DNA of 12,341 nucleotides from Leptofilum sp050292445. Its GTDB lineage: Bacteria; Chloroflexota; Anaerolineae; Promineifilales; Promineifilaceae. The notes under the pieces are model-generated. The model had not been told where the DNA came from. It saw only the letters and a program-made list of their open reading frames with translations, and made no database searches. Shown piece by piece: positions 1 to 6,890 of this stretch. The stretch is taken from the NCBI GenBank assembly GCA_050292445.1, contig JBNKLQ010000190.1, forward strand, positions 1 through 12,341, read 5' to 3'. Numbering within the stretch: position 1 is the stretch's first letter; the number at the start of each line of letters is the position of its first letter. Position numbers and translations under genes: made by a program.

Positions 1-414
1 TCGATTTTTCGCGTGGCGGATGGGGCCAACCTGACGGAACTGGTCCTGACCGGCATCACGCCCACACCGCCCAATCCCACCATCGACAAGGTGGGTCGCT
101 TTAAAAGTTTACGTGTGCCTTGGCGGTATGAGAAGGATTCGGTTACGGCCGTTCGCCAACTCAAAGAATCCGGCTACACAGTCATCGCCGTGGAATTGTC
201 GGATACGGCCGTTCCCTACCACACCTTCACCTACCCGCAAAAAACCTGCCTGGTGGTGGGACATGAAGACCACGGGGTGACCAAAGCGACGTTAGGGGTG
301 TGTGATGCGGCCGTTTTCCTGCCGATGTATGGCAAAGGGCAGTCGCTCAACGTCCACGTTGCCTTTAGCATCGTCCTCTACCACATCCTGCACCAAACGC
401 AGAACCAAGCATGA
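1..414 (+). CDS. SpoU/TrmH-family RNA 2'-O-ribose methyltransferase, 3' part (5' end outside window)
   Basis: This is the C-terminal 137 codons of an SPOUT-class RNA methyltransferase, which moves a methyl group from S-adenosylmethionine to a ribose 2'-OH in tRNA or rRNA. The frame is open to base 1 and the first residues (SIFRVADGAN) match family motif 1, so the true start lies upstream and the GTG at 13 is not the start. Motif 2 is seen as LVVGHEDHGV and motif 3 as LPMYGKGQSLNVHVAFSIVL; together they build the knotted cofactor site. Motif 2 commonly reads GNE; here it is GHE. The stop overlaps the start of the next gene as ATGA at 411-414, which suggests translational coupling with another methyltransferase-like gene. 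Family assignment is secure; the target nucleotide cannot be told from the sequence. Confidence 0.9.
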   Translation, partial: SIFRVADGANLTELVLTGITPTPPNPTIDKVGRFKSLRVPWRYEKDSVTAVRQLKESGYTVIAVELSDTAVPYHTFTYPQKTCLVVGHEDHGVTKATLGVCDAAVFLPMYGKGQSLNVHVAFSIVLYHILHQTQNQA

Positions 415-1082
415 CCAAACGCAAGCACAAGCGGGAAAAAGCCCAGCTTTTTCAGGCGCTCACCCAGCAAAGCCAAAGCGCCAGCAAGCACGATGACCCC
501 CCCGTCCCAGCCTCAGTGCTGGCCACTTCCCCCACGTTTGCTGCGCTGTCAGAAAGCCGCGAACTGCCCAAGATGAAAAAGTTTCGCTTTCAGCTAATGC
601 ATGAATGGATCTTGCAACGGTTTCCCCCAGGGCACGTGGCAGATGTGGGTGGCGGCAAGGGTCTGCTGGCTTTTCTGCTACAGCAAAGTGGTTGGGACGC
701 TACCGTGATTGATCCTGTCGAACAAGCGCTGCCCAGCAAATACAAAGATTTAAGCCTCAACCGGCGGGTAAAAATTGCCGCCACCGACACAGTACCCCGC
801 CTGACGCAAGCTTTCGCCCCGGAACTGGCAGCACCGTTTGATTTGCTAGTGTCGATGCACGCCCACGGCTGCAACATTCAGCTCATCGACGTGGCCGCTG
901 CCATCCAGAAGAAAATCATTCTGCTGCCCTGCTGCATCATTGATGAACCGCTGCTGCCTGCACCGGGCCAGCACTGGATGGCCTGTTTGGTGGATTACGC
1001 CCTGGCCAAAAATCTGGTGGTGGAACCATTTCGCCTTAATTTTCGCGGGCAAAATATTGGCCTGTATATTCATTCAGGATAG
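411..1082 (+). CDS. Class I SAM-dependent methyltransferase-like protein
   Basis: A 223-residue protein. The first ~25 residues are basic (MTKRKHKREK...), as in many RNA-binding proteins. A Rossmann-type motif I, ADVGGGKG, is at residues 77-84, followed by an acidic residue after strand beta2 (D101 in VIDP), which would bind the ribose of SAM. Later come SMHAHGCN (about 148-155) and LPCC (172-175). This layout resembles methyltransferases of the Trm13/METTL25 type, which carry an H-x-C-G-like motif and a Cys-Cys pair, but that comparison is from memory. It is preceded by a SpoU-type RNA methyltransferase with ATGA overlap, so a role in RNA modification is a reasonable inference. Its last 9 bases overlap the 3' end of the opposing HAD gene. 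The fold is fairly sure; the substrate is unknown. Confidence 0.75.
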   Translation: MTKRKHKREKAQLFQALTQQSQSASKHDDPPVPASVLATSPTFAALSESRELPKMKKFRFQLMHEWILQRFPPGHVADVGGGKGLLAFLLQQSGWDATVIDPVEQALPSKYKDLSLNRRVKIAATDTVPRLTQAFAPELAAPFDLLVSMHAHGCNIQLIDVAAAIQKKIILLPCCIIDEPLLPAPGQHWMACLVDYALAKNLVVEPFRLNFRGQNIGLYIHSG

Positions 1083-1754
1083 GAATTGGGCTAAATCGGC
1101 CGTACTGAGGAGAATTAGTTGTGCCCCCGCTCGCCGCAGCTCCCTTTCCTGGCCAAAGCCACAAAGCACACCCACGCGCCAGGCACCTGCCCGCCGCGCC
1201 GAGTGCATGTCCACTGTGGTATCGCCCACCATCAGGCAGACAGATTCCGGCAGGTTGAGCCGACGAGCTGCTTCCTGAATAGGGGAAGGATGCGGCTTGA
1301 GGCGGCGCGTATCTTGCGAGCCACACGTCACTTCAAAACGCGGGGCAATGTCGGGGAACTGGGCCAAAAAGCCTTCGATTTGGTGGCGGCTGCGGGTGGT
1401 GACGATGCCCAACTGAACCTGTTCGGGGATGGCGTGCAGCATTTCCAACACGCCGGGAATCATCGCAAAATTGGCAATGAAGGGGTCTTTACGCCGTGAC
1501 TGCTGCCAGGTGGTAAACCATTTGAGCGGCTCATCCAGATGCAGGGCATCGGCCAGGGTGATGAGCGCATTGGTCGGCGATTCAAACTTCATGACCAGCC
1601 AGCGCGCCAACCGGGGAGAACGCTGGCCGAGAAACGGCCGTAACCACCGTGCTACTTTTGCCACTGCCTGATTATCTGTATCGATCAACGTGCCATCCAT
1701 ATCAAACAAAATGGCCTGGATTTCTTGGAAGGGGATTGGGGTCGGATGAGTCAT
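1074..1754 (-). CDS. HAD-superfamily hydrolase, phosphoglycolate phosphatase-like
   Basis: A 226-residue cytosolic phosphatase of the haloacid dehalogenase superfamily. Motif I is FDMDGT (residues 17-22), with D18 the expected nucleophile and D20 the general acid. Motif II is VTTR (118-121), motif III uses K153 (RRLKPHP), and motif IV is VGDTTVD (176-182), where D178 and D182 would bind magnesium. A helical cap lies between residues ~25 and 100, as in Gph/PpaX-type enzymes. An upstream TTG at 1799 would add 15 residues but would overlap the preceding gene; the ATG at 1754 begins 10 bases after that gene's stop and places the motif normally. No Shine-Dalgarno is evident, so coupling to the upstream gene is likely. 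Third gene of an operon with a hydrolase and a lipid kinase-like gene. The substrate cannot be told. Confidence 0.88.
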   Translation of the reverse strand: MTHPTPIPFQEIQAILFDMDGTLIDTDNQAVAKVARWLRPFLGQRSPRLARWLVMKFESPTNALITLADALHLDEPLKWFTTWQQSRRKDPFIANFAMIPGVLEMLHAIPEQVQLGIVTTRSRHQIEGFLAQFPDIAPRFEVTCGSQDTRRLKPHPSPIQEAARRLNLPESVCLMVGDTTVDMHSARRAGAWRVGVLCGFGQERELRRAGAQLILLSTADLAQFLS

Positions 1755-1764
1755 TGTTTTTGGT

Positions 1765-2430
1765 TTAGAATGGCCACACTTGCAAAATGAGAATAGCAAC
1801 GGCCGTAATCGTTAAATTGTCCAATCCCCAAATGGACACCGCTTCCACCAATGTAGTGACCACCGTCACCGCCAGGGCAGGCAGCAAAGCCGCCAGGGGA
1901 GAAATCGCCGGTGAGCCAGCCATCCCCCACAGTGCCAGCCAGGTAAACAGCAGGCAAGCGACAAAAAAGCCCAGCGATCCTTCTAACGTACGGGTGCTAG
2001 TGTGGACGACATAGTGGCGACGGCCGTACGCTTTTCCCACTACCGGTGCCATGCCATCTCCCCAGGTTAGCGGCATCAGGGCCGCCACCATCAGCGGCGG
2101 CTGCTCCCAAAACAAAACCGCCACAACGCCAGCGGCAAAAGGGAAGTAAACCGTGCCCAAATTGGAGCGGTCGCTGCTGGCCATCGCTGCAAAAAAGCCA
2201 TAGCGCCAATCGAGCAAATTAATCACCATAAAAGCAGCACAGGCAATAACGAAAAACCAGGGCGTATCAAACAAAAAGTGGAGCGCCCAACTCATCATGC
2301 CCACGCCTACATGAATCACTTTGCGGGTAAAACCGCTGGAGTAGCCGCGCCAGCGCCGCAGCCCTTCTGCTGCGCCGATGATGCCGAATACGTAAACAAA
2401 ACAAATGATGAGGCCAAGCCAGTTATTCAT
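1765..2430 (-). CDS. Diacylglycerol/polyprenol (phytol) kinase family membrane protein
   Basis: A 221-residue very hydrophobic protein with about six to seven membrane segments. It matches the dolichol/phytol kinase branch of the CTP-dependent CDP-diglyceride synthase-like superfamily: TRKVIHVGVG at 35-44, NLGTVYFPFA at 90-99, the signature WGDGMAPVVGKAYGRR at 123-138, RTLEGSLGFF at 147-156, and VEAVSIWGLDN at 195-205. Characterised members phosphorylate phytol or dolichol with CTP; this one would phosphorylate a prenyl alcohol or similar lipid in the cytoplasmic membrane. Its ATG overlaps the stop of the upstream alpha/beta hydrolase (bases 2427-2430), and a HAD phosphatase follows 10 bases later. 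A salvage route in which an ester is hydrolysed and the freed alcohol phosphorylated is possible, but inferred only from gene order. Confidence 0.85.
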   Translation of the reverse strand: MNNWLGLIICFVYVFGIIGAAEGLRRWRGYSSGFTRKVIHVGVGMMSWALHFLFDTPWFFVIACAAFMVINLLDWRYGFFAAMASSDRSNLGTVYFPFAAGVVAVLFWEQPPLMVAALMPLTWGDGMAPVVGKAYGRRHYVVHTSTRTLEGSLGFFVACLLFTWLALWGMAGSPAISPLAALLPALAVTVVTTLVEAVSIWGLDNLTITAVAILILQVWPF

Positions 2431-3209
2431 GATTTCGTAAAAGCCAACATGGTGGGGAAAACGCGATCAACTTCCTCAAATTCCTGTACATGGGTTAGAC
2501 CATTGAATATTTTTATTTGGACATGGGGAGGAACGGCCGTTTCTTCTTCATAAGCCTTCATGCTAACAACCGTCCCCTCATTTTCTGAACCGCTTAACCA
2601 CAAAGCCGGGCACTGCAAATCATCTGGCTCATTCACACCCCAATCCAGCATCGCCGTCAGCCAGGCCAACGAAACCGGCACATCCATGTTGGCCATGACA
2701 TCTCGATCTTCATCAGAAAGGTTTGACGGATCAAAGGTTCCTGCTTCCTGTGCCTGTAAAATCGGCTGCCAATGGGCGCGGAAATCTATGATGAATTGAC
2801 GAAAACCGCCGCCAGCCGCCTCGCCAAAAGGAACGCCCATGACGATGATTTTTTCAACGCGGTCTGACTGGGCAGCCAGATAACGGCCGATATTCCCTCC
2901 ATAAGAAAATCCCCACAGCGTGAATGTTTCTACACTACAAGCATCGGCCACGGCCAAAACATCGTTATACATTGTTTCGATGGCATAAGCAGCTGGATTC
3001 GTCGGCTTGTCACTGTCGCCATGCCCACGGATATCCATGGTGATGACCTTGAACTCGTTTTGCAACCGGGCCACGTAGCCCGTTTCATGCCAGCTTTGCC
3101 GCGATTGGCCACCACCCCCACCGTGCAGCAAGAGAATTGCCGGTCCATCCCCAAAAACGTCATAGATAATTTGGGTTCCGTCAGGTGCACCAATTGAAGA
3201 GGTATTCAT
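2427..3209 (-). CDS. Alpha/beta hydrolase
   Basis: A 260-residue soluble alpha/beta-hydrolase. The oxyanion-hole segment LLLHGGGGG is at residues 27-34, the strand-4 motif DIRGHGDSDKP at 59-69, and the nucleophile elbow GFSYGG at 100-105 with S102. The catalytic histidine is probably H240 (GLTHVQEF). The catalytic acid is not the usual aspartate in the expected place: the segment after strand 7 reads LWLSGSENEG (203-212), so a glutamate (E209 or E211) may serve, or the acid may be elsewhere. No signal peptide. First gene of a three-gene operon with the prenyl kinase-like and HAD genes; ATGA overlap with the former. No Shine-Dalgarno is seen near the ATG at 3209. It could be an esterase, lipase or C-C hydrolase; the substrate is unknown. 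Confidence 0.88.
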   Translation of the reverse strand: MNTSSIGAPDGTQIIYDVFGDGPAILLLHGGGGGQSRQSWHETGYVARLQNEFKVITMDIRGHGDSDKPTNPAAYAIETMYNDVLAVADACSVETFTLWGFSYGGNIGRYLAAQSDRVEKIIVMGVPFGEAAGGGFRQFIIDFRAHWQPILQAQEAGTFDPSNLSDEDRDVMANMDVPVSLAWLTAMLDWGVNEPDDLQCPALWLSGSENEGTVVSMKAYEEETAVPPHVQIKIFNGLTHVQEFEEVDRVFPTMLAFTKS

Positions 3210-3280
3210 AGCAATTTTGGCACTTTTACCTTCTCGAGGAAATCAGTACTTTGCAAACCAAATTTCCTTTGAATTAAACT

Positions 3281-3398
3281 TGTCATGCTGAGGTCCTCCG
3301 AAGCATCCAAATAACCTATCCAGGCGGAGGTTCATGACTTTGGCCACGATTCTGCCTCATAAAGTTTAGAGGGATTCTTCGCTGCGCTCAGAATGACA
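3281..3398. repeat. Non-coding inverted-repeat element (REP/MITE-like)
   Basis: The ends of this ~118-base stretch are imperfect inverted copies. The left arm starts TGTCATGCTGAG (3281-3292) and the right arm ends CTCAGAATGACA (3387-3398), whose complement TGTCATTCTGAG differs at one base. Farther in, CGAAGCATCC (3299-3308) matches the complement of GGATTCTTCG (3372-3381) with one mismatch. Ends of the form TGTCATTCTGAGCGAAGCGAAGAATC are a familiar dispersed repeat in many bacterial genomes, as I recall them. It sits immediately after the stop of the PsuK-like gene and before the hydrolase operon, so it may act as an intergenic spacer or an RNA 3'-end hairpin. No open reading frame is inside it. 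Confidence 0.7.
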
Positions 3399-3400
3399 GA

Positions 3401-4330
3401 CTAGACAATCAAATGGTCGTAAAGCATGTCCAGGCTGAGATCGGGCACGACGGTTTCGGCCGTTTGCAGGGTCAGGCTCGCGGCAGCGGCTCCCAAGCGG
3501 ATGGCTTCGATGGGTGGCAGGTTATTTAACATGCCAAACATGATAGCGGCCGTCACCGCATCCCCCGTACCGGAGGAATCAACCATTTCGCTGTAGTTGG
3601 CCGGAATGTAACCCGTTTCGCTGGCGTTGGCGTAATCAAGGCCAAAATCAGCCAGAGTCACCACGACATTTCCCACGCCTTTGCCCACCAGGCAGCGCGC
3701 CAGCGCCAGGCTGGCTTCGGGATCATGGCCATCAAAATCAACTTCACACAGCTCGGCAGCTTCAAACTCGTTGGGGACGACCAGGTGAAGCTGGCTGAGA
3801 AACGGCCGTAACTTAAATGCCAGCCGGGCCGAGGAAGGATCAGCACACAGAGGTTTGTCATATTTGGCACATAAACGGGCTACCGTGCTCATTGAATCCG
3901 GGGTGAGGCTGCCGTCCATCATCACCATGTCTGCTTCTTTGAACAAGCTGCGGTGCCGGTTCAGATAGCCTGGGGTGATGTGGCGCAGTACGCGCACATC
4001 GTCCAGGGCTACGGAAAGCGCCCCGTTTTCTTCCAGAAAGGCAATGTAAGCGCCGGTATTTTCACCATCCATCACCTGGACAAATTCGGTATCCACACCA
4101 GTTTCGGCCGTTTGGTTCACCAGCCGTTGACCAATCAGGTCACCACCCACGGCAGAAATCAAACGTACATCGGCACCCAATCGCCCCAAATTTTCAGCGA
4201 CGTTTCGCGCCGTACCACCCCGCGTCACGCGAATTTCGGCGGGATTGGACACGTTGGGTGCCAGGCCATCAACCGGCTTACCGCGTGAATCGAGCAGGAT
4301 TGCGCCAACAACTAAAATTTGTTCTGCCAT
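3401..4330 (-). CDS. PfkB-family kinase, pseudouridine kinase (PsuK)-like
   Basis: A 309-residue ribokinase-fold enzyme that would transfer the gamma-phosphate of ATP to a sugar or nucleoside. The substrate-side glycine motif is RGGTARNVAENLGRLG (37-52) and the PfkB signature is DSSGTGDAVTA (251-261), with D257 the catalytic base. It resembles E. coli PsuK in details recalled from memory: SNP-x-x-I before the GG motif, GENTGAYIAFLEENG (89-103), DPSSA (164-168) and a late PDLS (296-299). PsuK phosphorylates pseudouridine to pseudouridine 5'-phosphate; its usual partner PsuG is not in this window. The ATG is preceded by a good Shine-Dalgarno, GAGGAAG, complementary to 4339-4345, 8 bases away. 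It is the last gene of the minus-strand SPFH operon, 32 bases after the S24-like gene. PfkB family is certain; pseudouridine specificity is probable. Confidence 0.85.
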   Translation of the reverse strand: MAEQILVVGAILLDSRGKPVDGLAPNVSNPAEIRVTRGGTARNVAENLGRLGADVRLISAVGGDLIGQRLVNQTAETGVDTEFVQVMDGENTGAYIAFLEENGALSVALDDVRVLRHITPGYLNRHRSLFKEADMVMMDGSLTPDSMSTVARLCAKYDKPLCADPSSARLAFKLRPFLSQLHLVVPNEFEAAELCEVDFDGHDPEASLALARCLVGKGVGNVVVTLADFGLDYANASETGYIPANYSEMVDSSGTGDAVTAAIMFGMLNNLPPIEAIRLGAAAASLTLQTAETVVPDLSLDMLYDHLIV

Positions 4331-4362
4331 GAAGCACTCTTCCTCGGGTTGTATTGCTTCAG

Positions 4363-5544
4363 CTAATCGGCCAACATGACGTTTTTCATAGGTCGCCAGA
4401 AGCCCACCACAACACCCAAAATCTCGGTACGATTGACGCCAATCGCGGCCATATCGGATGAGAGAGTAACGGTACCGGTCGTCTCATCCACCCAAAACGA
4501 CCCCGTCGGCGAATCGGCCAGCATAACAAGGTAGATGCGCTGAAACTTATCCTTGGTGTCCAACGGCCGTACCCGGATTGTACCGTCAATCTCCTCTTTC
4601 TTCACGATCAAAATCGGTTGTTCTGTATCTTGCACGTCCTCAGTAAGACGTGGACGCAAATCAACCAACAGCCAATCACCTGGATGAATCTCAGGCATAA
4701 ATTCTGATGGGGGGCGCACTTCAACCAAATACCATTCGTATCGATCTTCTAGCAAACGGTGCCCAGGCACAGGGATGGTGGGCGAGGCGACACGGCCCAT
4801 ATTCGAAATGGGCAAAGGCGTATCTGCCCGCCTGACGATTTCGCCATCTGGCCGCGTTTCCGCTTCCAGATCTGGTTCAGGAACTGGCGCTTGATGTTGC
4901 GCAGCGACCTCTTCTTCGGCTGGTTCATCTGGGTTAGCGTCGTCTGTCTCAGCTTCATCGGCTTCTGATTGATCATCATCGGTTTCTGAAGCAACTTCCA
5001 TCTGCTTGCGCAGCTCGGCTTGCAGCTCCGACACGTAAGCCAGTACCTGCATCTCGAAATCGTGCCAACCTAAAATCGGTTTTGCCAAACGAGCCCGCTC
5101 CAGCCAGCTAACCACCTTCCCCACACTCACCAGGGCAGATTCATAATGAGCCGCTTGTTGCAAAGCCACCGCCCGGGCCAAATGGGTCAGGGCGACAGCC
5201 GCAGATTGATTGACAAACGACCACTGCTGCCGCGCCTGATCAAACTGGGTCACCGCGCCACGAAAGACGCCTTCATGCAAATAAATCAGGCCAATGTGGT
5301 ATTCGCACAACCCCATTTGCACATGGTTGCCAATGGCCCGGTTAATCCGTTGGTAGCGATCAATGTCGGCCACAGCCAGGGGTTTCAGACCAGTTAGCCG
5401 ATAGCGCGTACGGTAGTCACGCAGGGTGAAAATATCGGGGCTGGGTTCGGGATGAAGCCATTCTAGCAGCTCGGTAAGCCGGTTAACGGCCGTACGAATC
5501 TGCTCGGTGTTTTCGTATGATTGCTGGAGCTTTTCCTGACTCAT
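4363..5544 (-). CDS. TPR-like protein with degenerate S24/LexA-type C-terminal domain
   Basis: A 393-residue soluble protein in three parts. Residues ~1-180 are helical; about 70-150 (AIGNHVQMGLCEYHIGLIYL, then further A/G-x-Y helices) looks like two or three tetratricopeptide-type repeats. Residues ~184-240 are a low-complexity acidic linker rich in D, E, A and P. Residues ~258-393 resemble the S24/LexA (or S26) peptidase fold: MPEIHPGDWLLVDLRP at 283-298, then ILIVKKE, VRPL and a final strand LGVVVGFWRPM. Active S24 enzymes have an adjacent Ser-Met before this GD motif and a lysine near VKRL; here the pair is split (S280, M283) and the lysine position reads R, so it is probably not a peptidase. 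ATGA overlap with the upstream SPFH gene points to a shared complex. The TPR part suggests an adaptor or sensor. Function unknown. Confidence 0.75.
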   Translation of the reverse strand: MSQEKLQQSYENTEQIRTAVNRLTELLEWLHPEPSPDIFTLRDYRTRYRLTGLKPLAVADIDRYQRINRAIGNHVQMGLCEYHIGLIYLHEGVFRGAVTQFDQARQQWSFVNQSAAVALTHLARAVALQQAAHYESALVSVGKVVSWLERARLAKPILGWHDFEMQVLAYVSELQAELRKQMEVASETDDDQSEADEAETDDANPDEPAEEEVAAQHQAPVPEPDLEAETRPDGEIVRRADTPLPISNMGRVASPTIPVPGHRLLEDRYEWYLVEVRPPSEFMPEIHPGDWLLVDLRPRLTEDVQDTEQPILIVKKEEIDGTIRVRPLDTKDKFQRIYLVMLADSPTGSFWVDETTGTVTLSSDMAAIGVNRTEILGVVVGFWRPMKNVMLAD

Positions 5545-6890
5545 GAGGCTGGGTTCCCCGGCAGTTGCAGATCGGGATCAACATCGCCCTCGCCAAGCTG
5601 TTTACGCAAGTTGTCTAGCTGCGGCAGCAAAGATTTAGGCAGCGGCGAAAGCTGCTGCGACTGCCGGGCCATCATCTCTAAAGCTTCCACCAGCCGCAGG
5701 GCCACCACCTCTTCCATATGGATGGTAGCGCCTTCGCGCCGTGCCCGCTGGATGCCTTCTTGAATCGCCTGAATCATGGTGATTTCCGCTTCGGCGCGGG
5801 CAATGTCCATCTCTTCCACCTCGGTTGCCTGACCATCGACCAAGCTAAGCAACATCTGAGATTCCCAATGAGATTTCCAGTAATCAATGTATTGCTCGGT
5901 GACACCTTCAGGTAGATCAAGGCGATGAATGCTTACACCCTGCAAATCGATACCGAGATTATCCAATTTGACACGCAGCTTACGCAGCAGTTCATTGCGC
6001 AGGGTGCGGTAGGGTTCCTCACCCGCCCGCTCCGGGAAGATGATTTCATCCAGACGATAGCCGGCCAAAATGCCCGTTAACGTTCCTTTGGCCATGTTGA
6101 TCGGCGTCTCTTCCCAGGTGGCAACGTTCCCTTTTTCGTCTACCACCGTTTGGATGTAGGCGACTTTACGCACGGCCGTTTCGTCATAGGGGTAGGGGTT
6201 ATCACGGGTGGCGCTTTGGCTGCCCATCCTCACCCGATAGACAATGCTCACCCCTACGCGCAGCTCAATACCATCCCGCGAATAGGCGGTGAATTGGTCC
6301 AGGGTGCGCCGCTGTGGCTGCAAATTGAGCGCAGCGTGAATGTATTCGTACCGGCCCAAGGCATGTTTGCCAGCAGAGAGGATGCGTTGGAAACGGCCGT
6401 TCAATTCCGTCACGATCACATGCCCTGTCGGCACCTTGACTTGTCCTGGGCCACCAACCCGCAGCAAGATTGAGTCTGAGCGATTGGCCAACGTGGTGGG
6501 AGTTACATCTGGTGGATTGCCGGATGGGCCAGCCATTCCTAGCAAACGGCTCAGGAATTTTTGGGCACTAGCTTTGTCTGGCAAATCATAGAGCACACGC
6601 ACCAGCAAAACGGCCGCATCGTAAGCAAAATACCAGCCCACAGCCACAGCAATAACGTGGCGCAGCACCTTCCAATGAAAAAAGCTCAAGACAAAGGAAA
6701 GTCCCCGCGAGGTGGGCAGCAGCGGCGTCTGGGTAAGCCAGTTGGTAACCAGGGCAATATCGACACGCTCAATATAGCGGGCATACACCCAAAAGAGGAA
6801 GAGCAGCCCCAGCATAACAACCACATACCAATTGTTCTCAATCGGTTGGCGGTTCAGGCGGGATAACGGCCGTCGCTGGTTAAAGCTCAT
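5541..6890 (-). CDS. SPFH/Band 7 domain membrane protein (second of tandem pair)
   Basis: A 449-residue integral membrane protein. Two hydrophobic stretches lie near the N-terminus (about 21-39 and 76-101), followed by an SPFH/Band 7 domain at ~140-330 (QVKVPTGHVIVTELNGRFQR, then RDGIELRVGVSIVYRVR) and a charged helical tail (~330-412) with ALRLVEALEMMARQ. SPFH proteins (stomatin, prohibitin, flotillin, HflK/C) oligomerise into membrane rings or microdomains. It is a diverged paralogue of the preceding gene: both share YP[FY]D followed by TVDE-x-GN, LPEGV followed by two spaced tryptophans, and LR-[ML]-[IV]-EALE. The ATG at 6890 is chosen over the TTG at 6938 because GAGGAG (complementary to 6898-6903) stands 7 bases upstream of it. 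It overlaps the upstream gene by 11 bases and the downstream S24-like gene by ATGA. Confidence 0.85.
   Translation of the reverse strand: MSFNQRRPLSRLNRQPIENNWYVVVMLGLLFLFWVYARYIERVDIALVTNWLTQTPLLPTSRGLSFVLSFFHWKVLRHVIAVAVGWYFAYDAAVLLVRVLYDLPDKASAQKFLSRLLGMAGPSGNPPDVTPTTLANRSDSILLRVGGPGQVKVPTGHVIVTELNGRFQRILSAGKHALGRYEYIHAALNLQPQRRTLDQFTAYSRDGIELRVGVSIVYRVRMGSQSATRDNPYPYDETAVRKVAYIQTVVDEKGNVATWEETPINMAKGTLTGILAGYRLDEIIFPERAGEEPYRTLRNELLRKLRVKLDNLGIDLQGVSIHRLDLPEGVTEQYIDYWKSHWESQMLLSLVDGQATEVEEMDIARAEAEITMIQAIQEGIQRARREGATIHMEEVVALRLVEALEMMARQSQQLSPLPKSLLPQLDNLRKQLGEGDVDPDLQLPGNPAS

Noticed and set aside
1755..1799. TTG start giving a longer HAD protein
   Set aside because: It would overlap the preceding kinase gene and add 15 residues not expected in the family; the ATG at 1754 is better placed.
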